This document shows positions 32,597 through 41,775 of a stretch of DNA of 62,996 nucleotides, in pieces. Below the pieces are notes generated by a model, which saw nothing but the letters and a program-made list of their open reading frames with translations, searched no databases and was not told the origin of the DNA. How positions within the stretch are numbered: position 1 is the stretch's first letter; every line of letters starts with the position of its first letter. A program made the translations under genes and the position numbers. Where the stretch lies: contig JBNJFG010000004.1 of the NCBI GenBank assembly GCA_051746665.1, forward strand, positions 1-62,996, written 5' to 3'. This stretch comes from Halanaerobium sp051746665. GTDB taxonomy: Bacteria > Bacillota > Halanaerobiia > Halanaerobiales > Halanaerobiaceae.

Positions 32597-34039
32597 TTAT
32601 AATTCTGCTTTTTTATCTTTGATATTTAATAATTTTTCCAGAGTATAAGCTGCCTGAATAATCTTTCCTTCACCAAAATGAGGTCCTATTAACTGCAGAC
32701 CAATTGGCATTTGATTACTATCAAAGCCACAAGGAATAGACATTGCAGGCACCCCAGCTATATTTATTGGCACTGTAAAAATATCAGAATAATACATTTC
32801 CAATGGATCTTTTTTAGAATTAAGTTCCATTGCTGTAGTTGGAGCAGTTGGTGTAATAATTAAGTCAAACTCATTGAATATACGATCAAAATCATTTTTA
32901 ATTAAAGTTCTTACCTTTTGAGCTTTAAGGTAATAGGCATCATAATAGCCTGAGCTTAAAGCATAAGTTCCAATCATAATTCTTCTTTTAACCTCATCTC
33001 CAAAACCCTCATGACGGGTATTTGTAAACATCTCATTTACATCAGCTGCATGTTCACTGCGCAGTCCGTAGCGAACTCCATCATAACGAGCCAAGTTGGA
33101 ACTTGCCTCTGCTGGTGCAATTACATAATAGGCTGCAAGTGCATAAGACGCATCTGTCATATGTACTTTTTCTACCTCAGCACCTGCTTCTTTGAGCTTT
33201 TCAACTGCTGCCAGCACACTATCTTTAACTTCCTGGTCAAAATCTAAATTGAAATATTCTTCAGGAATACCAATTTTCATTTCACTTACATCATCTTTTA
33301 GGTATTTTGTATAATCTTCTTTTTTTCCTTCTATAGAAGTTGAATCTTTTGGATCATAACCAGCAATTACATTCATTAAAATCGCACTATCTTCAACATC
33401 TTTTGTAATTGGACCAATCTGATCAAGAGAAGACGCAAAAGCCACTAATCCATAACGAGAAACCATACCATAGGTAGGTTTTAAACCGACTACTCCACAG
33501 TAAGATGCAGGCTGTCTAATTGAACCTCCTGTATCAGAGCCTAATGCTGCTGCACATTCTCCTGCTGCTACTGCTGCTGCGGATCCTCCACTCGATCCAC
33601 CCGGAGCATGATTTAAATTCCAGGGATTATGAGTATTAAAAAAAGCGGAGTTTTCTGTAGAAGAACCCATCGCAAATTCATCCATATTAGTTTTACCCAT
33701 AATAACTGCCCCAGCTTCATTTAATTTTTCAACAACTGTTGCATCATATGGGGGTTTATAATTTTCAAGCATCTTTGAGCCACAGCTGGTTTTAATTCCA
33801 TCTGTTGACATATTATCTTTAACTGCAATTGGTATCCCAGCCAGCAGGCCATCTTTTTTATTTTCATATTCTGCAAGATCTTTATCTGCCAGCTCATCAG
33901 TCACTGTTATATAAGATTTAACTTTAGAATCTACTTCATTAATTCGATTTTTATAAGCTTTCTTTATTTCTGCTGGAGTAAATTCTCCTGCAGCAATTTT
34001 TTCTTTTAATTCGTGAATTGTTAGATCATAAATATTCAT
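32597..34039 (-). CDS. gatA: Asp-tRNA(Asn)/Glu-tRNA(Gln) amidotransferase subunit A
   Basis: 480-aa amidase that releases ammonia from glutamine for GatB. The amidase signature is complete: Lys74 (AVKDN), Ser149 (PGGSSGGSAAAVAAG) and nucleophile Ser173 (SDTGGSIRQPA), spaced as in characterised GatA. PTAPTTA and the C-terminal GLQLIGPHFGEG are also typical. It is cytoplasmic, in complex with GatB and GatC, 25 nt after gatC with its own ribosome site. Confidence 0.98.
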   Translation of the reverse strand: MNIYDLTIHELKEKIAAGEFTPAEIKKAYKNRINEVDSKVKSYITVTDELADKDLAEYENKKDGLLAGIPIAVKDNMSTDGIKTSCGSKMLENYKPPYDATVVEKLNEAGAVIMGKTNMDEFAMGSSTENSAFFNTHNPWNLNHAPGGSSGGSAAAVAAGECAAALGSDTGGSIRQPASYCGVVGLKPTYGMVSRYGLVAFASSLDQIGPITKDVEDSAILMNVIAGYDPKDSTSIEGKKEDYTKYLKDDVSEMKIGIPEEYFNLDFDQEVKDSVLAAVEKLKEAGAEVEKVHMTDASYALAAYYVIAPAEASSNLARYDGVRYGLRSEHAADVNEMFTNTRHEGFGDEVKRRIMIGTYALSSGYYDAYYLKAQKVRTLIKNDFDRIFNEFDLIITPTAPTTAMELNSKKDPLEMYYSDIFTVPINIAGVPAMSIPCGFDSNQMPIGLQLIGPHFGEGKIIQAAYTLEKLLNIKDKKAEL

Positions 34040-34064
34040 TTTATTTTCTTACCTCCTTAGCTGC

Positions 34065-34352
34065 TTAATCTGACATGATTTTTGGAGCTCTAAATTGTCC
34101 ATCTTTTTCATCTGGCGCATTTGCCAGTGATTTTTCTCGAGGTAATGATTCTTTTACCTCATCTTTACGCAATACATTTTTCATAGGTACAGTATATGCT
34201 GTTGGTACTACATCGTCGGTATCCAGCTCGTTTAACTTATCAACATAATCTAAAATATCTCCAATTTGTTCTGTATATTTTTCTTTTTCTTCTTCATCAA
34301 GCTTAAGCTTTGCCAGACCTGCTGCATACTCTACATCTTTTTTATCAATCAT
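34065..34352 (-). CDS. gatC: Asp-tRNA(Asn)/Glu-tRNA(Gln) amidotransferase subunit C
   Basis: 95-aa belt-like stabilising subunit that wraps the GatA-GatB interface. It has the typical DVEYAAGLAKLKLDEEEKEKYTEQIGDILDYVDKLNELDTDDVVPTAYTVPMKNVLRKDEVKESL and C-terminal FRAPKIM. Standard length. It is the first gat gene, immediately downstream of ligA and upstream of gatA, an arrangement common in Firmicutes. Confidence 0.97.
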   Translation of the reverse strand: MIDKKDVEYAAGLAKLKLDEEEKEKYTEQIGDILDYVDKLNELDTDDVVPTAYTVPMKNVLRKDEVKESLPREKSLANAPDEKDGQFRAPKIMSD

Positions 34353-34370
34353 TTAAATTTCCTCCTCACT

Positions 34371-36383
34371 TTAGGATAATTGTTTTTGATCAATTATTTC
34401 TTTAAATTCAGCTTCACTTAAAATTTCTACTCCTAGCTCCTGGGCTTTATCATATTTAGATCCCGGATTGTCTCCGATCACTAGATAATCTGTTTTAGAA
34501 CTAACTGTAGAAACTGCTCTTCCTCCAGCTTTTTCTACCAGATCTTTAACTTCAGCCCTGGTATAATTGTTCAGTGAACCTGTAAAAACAAATTTCAAAC
34601 CATCTAAAAACTTTTCATTTTCTTGACCCGTTTCTTTTTCCAGTCTAATTCCTGCCTGTTTGAGGCGGCTTAGAAGATCTCTATTATGTCTTTCCTGAAA
34701 AAAGCCAACAATACTTTCAGCAATTACAGGACCAATCTCATTAATTTCTTCCAATTCTGCAGCTGAAGCCGCTTTTATCTTTTCAATTGAATCAAAGTTT
34801 TTAGCTAAAATTCTCGCTGCCCCAATCCCAACATGTCTGATCCCAAGAGCATAAAGAACTCTTAAAAATTCTCGATCTTTACTTACCTCAATTGCATCTA
34901 TCACATTCTGGGAAGATTTTTCTCCCATCCTCTCTAAATCTTTAAGATGGCTTTGTTTGAGAAAATATAGATCAGCATAATCTTCAATTAAATTATTATC
35001 CAGCAGCTGCTCAATTAAAGCTGGGCCTACTCCTTCGATATTCATTGCATCTCTAGAAACAAAATGAAGAATACTTTCCTTACGCTGAGCCGGACAGCTG
35101 ATATTAGTGCAGCGGGTAACTGCTTCCCCATCAGCTCTAATGACCTCACTGCCGCAGACAGGGCAATTTTTAGGCATTTCAAATTCTTTTTCAGAACCAT
35201 CACGATCATCTTTTATTACTTTTACAACCTCAGGAATAATATCTCCTGCCTTCTGAACAAGTACAGTGTCACCAATCCGGATATCTTTTCTTTTAATTTC
35301 ATCCTCATTGTGCAAAGTAGCTCTGCTAACCGTTGAACCTGCAAGTTCTACTGGCTCTAAGATAGCAGTTGGAGTCAGAGCTCCAGTCCGCCCAAGCGAA
35401 ATTTCTATATCCTTAATTTTTGTTGTCTTCTGCTGAGCCGGAAATTTATAGGCAATTGCCCAACGTGGTGATCTGGCTGTTGAGCCCAGCTTTTCTCTTA
35501 AGGTTAAATTATTTATTTTAATCACCAGACCATCAATTTCAAAATCAAGCTTTTCTCTTTCTTCCTGCCACTGCTCACAGATTCCTATAACAGCTCCTAT
35601 ATCAGAAGCAGATTGATGCCAGTTAACCTTAAAACCCTGTTCTTTCAAATAGGAAAAAACTTCAAGATGAGTTTCGAAAGCTCTTTCTGAATGAGAAATA
35701 AGATCATAAATTAAAATTGATAGACTGCGCTGTGATGCAATCTTACTATCTAACTGTCTAACTGAACCGGCAGCTGCATTCCTAGGATTAGCAAAAGGAG
35801 ACTCTTCATTTTCTAATCTTTCTTCATTAAGACGCTGAAATTCACTTTTTGGTAAATATATTTCTCCTCTAAGTTCCATTTCGGCTTTTTCTTCAATTTT
35901 CAAGGGTAAAGATCGGATAGTCTTCATATTTTTTGTGATATCCTCACCCACTTCACCATTTCCACGGGTAGCACCCAGTTCAAAACTACCATTATTGTAA
36001 CGCATTACTGCAGAAAGACCATCAATTTTATGTTCAACAACATATTGATAATCTTCTCCATTAATATTCTTTTTGATTCTTGTATCGAAATCCCTTAAAT
36101 CTTCTGCACTAAAAGCATTATCCAGACTGAGCATTGTAGAAGAGTGTTCTACTTTTTTAAATTCATCTAAAACTTCTCCTCCAACTCTCTGAGTAGGAGA
36201 ATTTTCGGTCACTAACTCCGGAAATTTATTTTCTAATTTAATTAATTTCTGCATCAGCTGATCAAATTCAGCATCAGAAATAGAAGGATCATCTAGAACA
36301 AAATATTTATATTCATGTTCTCTAATTTTTTCTCTTAAAGCTCTAATTTTCTTTTCAGCTTTTTCTGTGGTTAATTTTGCCAT
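34371..36383 (-). CDS. ligA: NAD-dependent DNA ligase
   Basis: Seals DNA nicks in replication and repair using NAD. The 670-aa length is typical. Domains: Ia/adenylation with the nucleotidyl-accepting Lys119 in EHKIDGL, OB fold, a four-Cys zinc finger CPVCGSEVIRADGEAVTRC...SCPAQR, helix-hairpin-helix repeats, and a C-terminal BRCT (FVFTGSLNNYTRAEVKDLVEKAGGRAVSTVSSKTDYLVIGDNPGSK). It sits 12 nt after pcrA, forming a pcrA-ligA-gatCAB run seen in many Firmicutes. Confidence 0.98.
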   Translation of the reverse strand: MAKLTTEKAEKKIRALREKIREHEYKYFVLDDPSISDAEFDQLMQKLIKLENKFPELVTENSPTQRVGGEVLDEFKKVEHSSTMLSLDNAFSAEDLRDFDTRIKKNINGEDYQYVVEHKIDGLSAVMRYNNGSFELGATRGNGEVGEDITKNMKTIRSLPLKIEEKAEMELRGEIYLPKSEFQRLNEERLENEESPFANPRNAAAGSVRQLDSKIASQRSLSILIYDLISHSERAFETHLEVFSYLKEQGFKVNWHQSASDIGAVIGICEQWQEEREKLDFEIDGLVIKINNLTLREKLGSTARSPRWAIAYKFPAQQKTTKIKDIEISLGRTGALTPTAILEPVELAGSTVSRATLHNEDEIKRKDIRIGDTVLVQKAGDIIPEVVKVIKDDRDGSEKEFEMPKNCPVCGSEVIRADGEAVTRCTNISCPAQRKESILHFVSRDAMNIEGVGPALIEQLLDNNLIEDYADLYFLKQSHLKDLERMGEKSSQNVIDAIEVSKDREFLRVLYALGIRHVGIGAARILAKNFDSIEKIKAASAAELEEINEIGPVIAESIVGFFQERHNRDLLSRLKQAGIRLEKETGQENEKFLDGLKFVFTGSLNNYTRAEVKDLVEKAGGRAVSTVSSKTDYLVIGDNPGSKYDKAQELGVEILSEAEFKEIIDQKQLS

Positions 36384-36395
36384 TTTTACACCTAC

Positions 36396-38546
36396 CTATA
36401 CTTTCTGAATCGGAGCAAATTCTGCTAATAAGTTTCTAGTTTTACCTTCTTCAAAAGCAATTTTTAATTCTGGATTATTATCTCCTCTGATTGAAAGAAT
36501 AATCCCTATTCCCCAGCGGGGATGAACAATTTTTTGACCGATAGCATAATCAGTTCCAGAATTATCGTTATTGATCAGTGATTCCTCTTTTGCCATATCA
36601 GAACGAGTATCTGCTGCTCCAGCCAGAAGTTCAGATGGTATCTCGTCTATAAATTGAGACGGTGGATTCATTTTTCTTTCTCCAAAACGAAGTCTTACCT
36701 GAGCTCTGCTTAAATATAATCTTTCTTCAGCTCTTGTCATTCCAACATAACAGAGACGTCTTTCTTCTTCCATACCCTGCCGCTCAAACATTGAATTAGA
36801 ATGAGGGAAGATCCCATCTTCCATTCCCACTAAAAAGACAACTGGAAATTCCAGACCCTTAGCAGAATGAATTGTCATCAGAGTTAAAACACTCTGTTCT
36901 TCATCCATAGAATCAATATCTGCCATCAAAGTTACTTCTTCTAAAAAACCTGCCAGTGTATTATTATCACTATTTTTCATATATTCATTGATTACAGAAA
37001 ATAATTCTTCTATATTTTCTAATCTTCTTTCTGCCTCAGATGTTTTTTCTTCTTCTAAGTTATGACGATAGCCACTCTTATCTAAAAGTTTTTCAGTCAA
37101 CCTTGCCAGAGCAATCTCATTTTGTTCTGCTCTTAATTCTTCGATAATATCTGTAAAATGAAGTACTCTTTTAGCATAAGTCCCACTCAAAGCAGGATTA
37201 GCTTTAGATTTTAAAGCAGCTTCATATAAATTTAATCCATTTGCTTCTGCAAAATCCTGAACCTTGCCCAGAGTTCCGGCTCCAATTCCTCTTTTAGGAC
37301 GGTTAACTATTCTTAAAAAACTAATATCATCAGCCGGATTATAAATCAAACGCAGATAAGCCATAATATCCTTAATTTCCAGCCTCTCATAAAACCGAAC
37401 TCCACCGACTATCTGATAAGGAATACCATATTTCATTAGCATATCTTCAAAAGCTCGTGACTGAGAATTTGTCCTGTATAAAACAGCAAGATCATCATAA
37501 GTTAAATCTTTATTTTTTGTAATATCTTTTGCTGTCCGGCAGACAAAATCAGCCTCTTCTTTCTCGTCTTTTGCTTCATATAATTCAAGTTTAGGACCCT
37601 CACCCTGATCGGTCCAGAGTTCTTTTTCTTTGCGAGAAGAGTTATTTTTAATAACTGCCTGAGCTGCTTTTAAAATATTCCCCTTAGAGCGGTAATTCTG
37701 CTCCAAACGAATAGTTTTAACATCAGGATAATCATCCTCGAAATTTAAAATATTACGAATATCTGCCCCTCTAAAACCATAAATTCCCTGATCAGGATCA
37801 CCGACAACACAAACATTGCGGTACCGCGCTGCCAGTAAATTTATCAGCTGATACTGAGCATGGTTAACATCCTGATACTCATCAACCATAATATATTTAA
37901 AACGCTCCTGATAGTGCTCTAAAACCAGTGGGAATTCTTGAAAAAGTCGTGCAGTCTGCTGGATTAAATCATCAAAGTCCATAGCATTATTTGCTTTGAG
38001 CCGTTTTTGATATTCTTCATAAATATCAGCAGCGGTCTTATCAAAAAAACTGCCTGAAAGTGAACTCATCTGTTCTGGGGTTTTTAATTCATTTTTAGCA
38101 CTTGAAATTTTATTTAAAACTGATCTTGGTTTTGTTTTTTTAGGATCCAAATTTTTTGACTTTAAAACTTCTTTAACCAGTTTCCGCTGATCAATGCTGT
38201 CAAAAATTACAAAGTTTTTATTATAACCCAATTTTTCAGCTTCTCGACGCAGAATTCGCACACAAAAAGAGTGAAAAGTACTGACCCAGAGGCTGCGATT
38301 TACTCCTCCTACCATATCTTTTACTCTTTCTTTCATCTCATTTGCTGCTTTGTTAGTAAAAGTTACAGCTAAAATATTATAAGGAGACACATCATAATGA
38401 TTGATCAAATATCCTATTCTTCTTGTCAGAACTCTTGTTTTGCCGCTGCCTGCTCCTGCAAGAACTAATTCTGGACCTTTGTAATGCTCAACTGCTTTTT
38501 TTTGAGCCTGATTAAGATTTTGCAGTATTTCACTATCTTCCACCAA
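36396..38546 (-). CDS. pcrA: ATP-dependent DNA helicase PcrA/UvrD
   Basis: Superfamily 1A 3'-5' helicase of 716 aa for repair and plasmid/rolling-circle replication. Motifs in order: GAGSGKTRVLTRR (Walker A), VTFTNKAANEMKERV, MVDEYQDVNHAQY, VVGDPDQGIYGFRGAD, RLEQNYRSKGNIL, TIHSAKGLEFPVVF and MTRAEERLYL. The C terminus has the PcrA Tudor-like domain (IGQKIVHPRWGIGIILSI) that contacts RNA polymerase. It is directly upstream of ligA. Confidence 0.97.
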   Translation of the reverse strand: MVEDSEILQNLNQAQKKAVEHYKGPELVLAGAGSGKTRVLTRRIGYLINHYDVSPYNILAVTFTNKAANEMKERVKDMVGGVNRSLWVSTFHSFCVRILRREAEKLGYNKNFVIFDSIDQRKLVKEVLKSKNLDPKKTKPRSVLNKISSAKNELKTPEQMSSLSGSFFDKTAADIYEEYQKRLKANNAMDFDDLIQQTARLFQEFPLVLEHYQERFKYIMVDEYQDVNHAQYQLINLLAARYRNVCVVGDPDQGIYGFRGADIRNILNFEDDYPDVKTIRLEQNYRSKGNILKAAQAVIKNNSSRKEKELWTDQGEGPKLELYEAKDEKEEADFVCRTAKDITKNKDLTYDDLAVLYRTNSQSRAFEDMLMKYGIPYQIVGGVRFYERLEIKDIMAYLRLIYNPADDISFLRIVNRPKRGIGAGTLGKVQDFAEANGLNLYEAALKSKANPALSGTYAKRVLHFTDIIEELRAEQNEIALARLTEKLLDKSGYRHNLEEEKTSEAERRLENIEELFSVINEYMKNSDNNTLAGFLEEVTLMADIDSMDEEQSVLTLMTIHSAKGLEFPVVFLVGMEDGIFPHSNSMFERQGMEEERRLCYVGMTRAEERLYLSRAQVRLRFGERKMNPPSQFIDEIPSELLAGAADTRSDMAKEESLINNDNSGTDYAIGQKIVHPRWGIGIILSIRGDNNPELKIAFEEGKTRNLLAEFAPIQKV

Positions 38547-38573
38547 ACCACTTCCTTATTTAAAATCATTTTA

Positions 38574-39014
38574 TTAATTAAATTCATTAAATTCTTTTTC
38601 TAAATTTCTATTTTTTATTAGTTCTTCTACAATTTTACTGCCTGCTGCCGCTGAAAAATATATTAAATGACTGCCGCAGCTGCAGTCACTGGCTCCAAAA
38701 CCACTAATAGGAGTGCTGCCGCCCTCTTTTTTTAACATTTCAGCCAAAAAACATTCGCCCTCACCTGGAAGCTCAAACACAAAATCTTTTTCTAGTTCTG
38801 CCTCGGCCAATAAATAATCTATATGCCAGTGCATCTTTTTCTCACTGCTGTAATGTCTCTTAATTCTTGCTTTAAGATTACGTTGGGCAGTACCAGCATA
38901 AAAATAATATCCTGATTCAAAATTATTTTGACCCAGAGCACCAACTTCAATATTTTTAGCTTTTTCTAATTTAATTTTTAAGATATAAACTCCACCATCA
39001 GGGTAAACTTTCAT
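38574..39014 (-). CDS. DUF123 / GIY-YIG-related nuclease-like protein
   Basis: 146-aa DUF123 protein. The pattern GGVYILKIKL...VGALGQNNFESGYYFYAGTAQRNLKARIKRHY, then KKMHWHIDYLL and a late SDCSCGSHLIYF, matches the family, which resembles a GIY-YIG fold and is sometimes fused to endonuclease III. A DNA-repair role is suggested by family and by the adjoining pcrA-ligA genes, but the activity is not established. It is the first gene of this repair/gat run, 27 nt before pcrA. Confidence 0.87.
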   Translation of the reverse strand: MKVYPDGGVYILKIKLEKAKNIEVGALGQNNFESGYYFYAGTAQRNLKARIKRHYSSEKKMHWHIDYLLAEAELEKDFVFELPGEGECFLAEMLKKEGGSTPISGFGASDCSCGSHLIYFSAAAGSKIVEELIKNRNLEKEFNEFN

Positions 39015-39075
39015 CTAAACCACTCCACTAACTCTCTATATTCTAGCTTAAGTTAATAATTTCCTGCATATTGAA

Positions 39076-39101
39076 TAGAAAAAATGCCGGTATCCCGGCA
39101 T
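39076..39101 (-). terminator. Terminator of Fur-associated ABC operon
   Basis: Perfect 7-bp stem ATGCCGG/CCGGCAT with loop TATC (39084-39101), then TTTTTTCTATTC on the minus strand, 30 nt after the permease stop. Confidence 0.85.
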
Positions 39102-39130
39102 CTCAATTATAATACATTTATAAGTTTTTA

Positions 39131-39907
39131 TCAATTTTTAAGCAGATATTTAAGCAGTTTAGAGCTTAAAAAACCCATTAAGATCAAAACAATGGTCCAG
39201 GCGAAGATTCTTTCTGTCTGAAGATTGTTGCGAGCCCAGTAAAGTCCAGCCCCAATTCCTGTATCAAGGCTTAGCAATTCAGCCATTGCTCCAATCTTCC
39301 AGGCTCTCTCACTTGTAATAACAGCTGCTGAACGAAGATATGGCTTAATAGAATAAACATAAATTTTCAAAAAAATTGTTAAAGGTTTTAATCGATAAAC
39401 TGCTGCCATTTCAAGATATTCTTCTGATGTATTTTCTATACCTTCAGCACTATTAATTATAAAAATTGGAACTAAAGAAATAAAAATAGCAAAAATAACT
39501 ATTTTAGAATTAAGTCCAAACCAAATAATTGCCAGTAAAATCCAGGAAATATTAGGTACTGTCTGCAGCATAGATACTGCAGGCCGCAAAAGTTTATCTG
39601 CTTTTTGATTTAAACCTATGATAACTCCAATTATTGTTCCGATAACCATTGCCAGCAGATAACCACTAACAACTCTAAAAAATGAATAGCCTAAACTGGT
39701 CCAAAATAAATTAGTCAACATCATCTGATAAATAGTATAAAAAGCTTTTTCTGGTGAAGGCAAAATAATGGGATTATAATTTAAGGAAATTAGTTTCCAG
39801 ACTGCAGTGATTAATAAAAAACTGATCAATGTATAATAAAAAGTATCTTTTTTATTATTTTGGTTTTTTTCTTTGATTTTTTTAATAGCTGAAGTAGAAT
39901 TCTTCAT
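39131..39907 (-). CDS. ABC transporter permease, SsuC/TauC family
   Basis: 258-aa inner-membrane permease with about six helices (FYYTLISFLLITAVWKLISL, FWTSLGYSFFRVVSGYLLAMVIGTIIGVIIG, WILLAIIWFGLNSKIVIFAIFISLVPIFIIN) and a docking loop EEYLEMAAVYRLKPLTIFLKIYV. PSPEKAF and the TLG-like LGYSFFRV are usual in sulfonate/nitrate/taurine-type importers. Start moved to ATG 39907 with GTGGGAG upstream; even so it overlaps the binding-protein gene by 26 nt. It completes a three-gene importer. Confidence 0.9.
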   Translation of the reverse strand: MKNSTSAIKKIKEKNQNNKKDTFYYTLISFLLITAVWKLISLNYNPIILPSPEKAFYTIYQMMLTNLFWTSLGYSFFRVVSGYLLAMVIGTIIGVIIGLNQKADKLLRPAVSMLQTVPNISWILLAIIWFGLNSKIVIFAIFISLVPIFIINSAEGIENTSEEYLEMAAVYRLKPLTIFLKIYVYSIKPYLRSAAVITSERAWKIGAMAELLSLDTGIGAGLYWARNNLQTERIFAWTIVLILMGFLSSKLLKYLLKN

Positions 39908-40841
39908 CAGGTAATCTCCCACCAATTGTATCTTTACTATAAGATTTTAAAACTTCTAAATATGCTATAACTTCCTCTTTAACTTCAACAATATTTTGAT
40001 ATTCAAGATTTAAAGAAGGATATGCTTTTAAAATAACTTCTGGTTTTACTTCAAAATATTTTTGCCCTAATTCAGCAGCTAAATTATTATTATTATTCAA
40101 TTTTTCAATTGAATTTTTATATAACACTTCAAGTTCTGCTATTAATTTTTTATTTTTCTCTGCAAAATCTTTACGCACTACTAAAGCAGACTGAGCAATC
40201 CTGAAATCATACTCTTTTTCCCATTCCTGCTGCAGATCAAAAACCATTCTACTATTTTTGTTCTTTAGAAGTGTCTGAGAAACAAAAGGCTCTCTAATAA
40301 CAGCCGTTTCTGCCATGTTATTAATCATTAGCTGTGTAACCTCACGCATCTTACCTCTTCTAACCTGAAGTTCAGTTTTAAAGTTTATATTCTTTTTAGC
40401 AGCCAGCTCTTGAAAAACTATATCCAGGGGGCCACCTTTGTCTGGTACATAAATTTTTTTCCCTTTTAAATCATTCCAACTTTTAATTTCTTTATCAGTA
40501 CTTAAAAGATAAAAAAGACCCCAATTATGAATTCCCAAAAGTTGAACTCCTACATCACGATTATAGAGTTTAGCAGCTTCATTGGTAGATAAAAGAGCTG
40601 CATCAATCTCTCCCTGCATTAATCTAGAAATGGCTATATTCCGGCTACGGTGAATAGACACATCTATGTTTATGGAATCAGCACTTTCTTGAATATAAAA
40701 AACAGGCAGCGATGATGGACTGGCTGAAACACTTACCCGAATGTTATTAGCAGCTTCTGCTCCAGTAAAAACTCCAAATAATAAAACTGAAATAATAATT
40801 AAAACAAAATAAAATATCTGTTTTTTATTATGAAAATTCAT
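39882..40841 (-). CDS. ABC transporter substrate-binding protein, NMT1/SsuA-like
   Basis: 319-aa exported binding protein. Signal peptide: MNFHNKKQIFYFVLIIISVLLFGVFTGAEA, no lipobox. Family marks are SASPSSLPVFYIQE, RLMQGEIDAALLSTNEAAKLYN, DLKGKKIYVPDKGGPLDIVFQELAA and AVIREPFVSQTLL. Such proteins bind sulfonates, nitrate, taurine, thiamine precursors and other small anions or heterocycles; I cannot tell which. Start ATG 40841 follows GGGGGCTG. A Fur box upstream of the operon hints that the ligand is tied to iron status. Confidence 0.88.
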   Translation of the reverse strand: MNFHNKKQIFYFVLIIISVLLFGVFTGAEAANNIRVSVSASPSSLPVFYIQESADSINIDVSIHRSRNIAISRLMQGEIDAALLSTNEAAKLYNRDVGVQLLGIHNWGLFYLLSTDKEIKSWNDLKGKKIYVPDKGGPLDIVFQELAAKKNINFKTELQVRRGKMREVTQLMINNMAETAVIREPFVSQTLLKNKNSRMVFDLQQEWEKEYDFRIAQSALVVRKDFAEKNKKLIAELEVLYKNSIEKLNNNNNLAAELGQKYFEVKPEVILKAYPSLNLEYQNIVEVKEEVIAYLEVLKSYSKDTIGGRLPDEEFYFSY

Positions 40842-40875
40842 TTTTACAGCCCCCAAATTTAAAATTTCAGCAAAA

Positions 40876-41676
40876 TTATTGTTCTTTATTAAAGATTATA
40901 GATTCACAGCTAAAATTTATATTATCAAGTAATCTACAACTCTGATGCATATGCTCTTTCCCCATGTTCCGACAGAGATAATGATTCAAAAGTTTATTAT
41001 ACTTACTAATTTCATCTGATTCTAAATATCTTTCCTCTTTAGGTATAGTAATTTCAATCGAACTTTCAATTCGCCCCGGATTATCCTGCATAATCATAAT
41101 TTTATCCCCTAATAAAACTGCTTCTCTGCTGTCATGAGTTACAAAAACTCCACCCATCATTTTTTTAGAAAAAATTCTACTTAAAAGTTTTATTAAATCC
41201 AAGCGAAGCGGAAAATCTAAATTTGCAAAAGGTTCATCCATCAAAAGTAATTCCGGCTCAATTGCTAAAGCTCTGGCGATAGCAGCTCTCTGCTTCATCC
41301 CACCACTTAGTTCTTTAGGTAGGTAATGATGATATTTAGCAAGATTAACTGAGCCCAGTACATCTGCTGTTTTTTCTTCAATTTTCTTTTGATTATTAAG
41401 CTGGTCTTTTAAAACCAATTCTATATTATCTTTTAAATTCAACCAGGGCAGCAATCTATCTTCCTGAAAAATAAAACCTGTATGAGAGGCATTATTAATG
41501 ATTTTGCCGCTATCATAATCTTCCAACCCAGACAGAATTCTAAGCAGTGTTGACTTGCCACAGCCACTGGGACCCAAAAAAGTAATTATTTCTCCTTTTT
41601 CCAATTTGAAAGAAATATCTTTTAAAATTTGCTCACTTCCAAATTGTTTATTTAGTTTTTCGGCCTGATAGAGCAA
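40876..41676 (-). CDS. ABC transporter ATPase, SsuB/TauB family
   Basis: 266-aa ATPase with Walker A GPSGCGKST, Q-loop FIFQEDRLLPWLNLKDNI, signature LSGGMKQR, Walker B LLLMDEPFANLD and VTHDSREAV. EDRLLPW is characteristic of the sulfonate/nitrate/taurine group. A C-terminal extension of ~50 residues contains three Cys (CRNMGKEHMHQSCRLL..NFSCES), unusual for this family and possibly metal- or redox-responsive. First gene of the importer; the promoter and Fur box are immediately upstream. Confidence 0.92.
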   Translation of the reverse strand: MLYQAEKLNKQFGSEQILKDISFKLEKGEIITFLGPSGCGKSTLLRILSGLEDYDSGKIINNASHTGFIFQEDRLLPWLNLKDNIELVLKDQLNNQKKIEEKTADVLGSVNLAKYHHYLPKELSGGMKQRAAIARALAIEPELLLMDEPFANLDFPLRLDLIKLLSRIFSKKMMGGVFVTHDSREAVLLGDKIMIMQDNPGRIESSIEITIPKEERYLESDEISKYNKLLNHYLCRNMGKEHMHQSCRLLDNINFSCESIIFNKEQ

Positions 41677-41710
41677 TTATTTTCCCCCTCTATAGAATAA
41701 ACTTTAAATA

Positions 41711-41761
41711 ATTGAAAATGATTCTCAATCTAATTTTATTATAAATTATTCAACGTGTCAA
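41711..41761 (-). promoter_or_regulatory. Promoter with overlapping Fur box
   Basis: Minus strand: consensus -35 TTGACA (41756-41761), 17-bp spacer, -10 TAAAAT (41733-41738). Immediately downstream, across the expected start site, is TGAGAAT-C-ATTTTCA (41713-41727), matching 12 of 14 positions of the 7-1-7 Fur consensus inside a 19-bp near-perfect palindrome. This is the classical geometry for repression by Fe-Fur. Confidence 0.8.
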
Positions 41762-41775
41762 CATAATGACAAATA

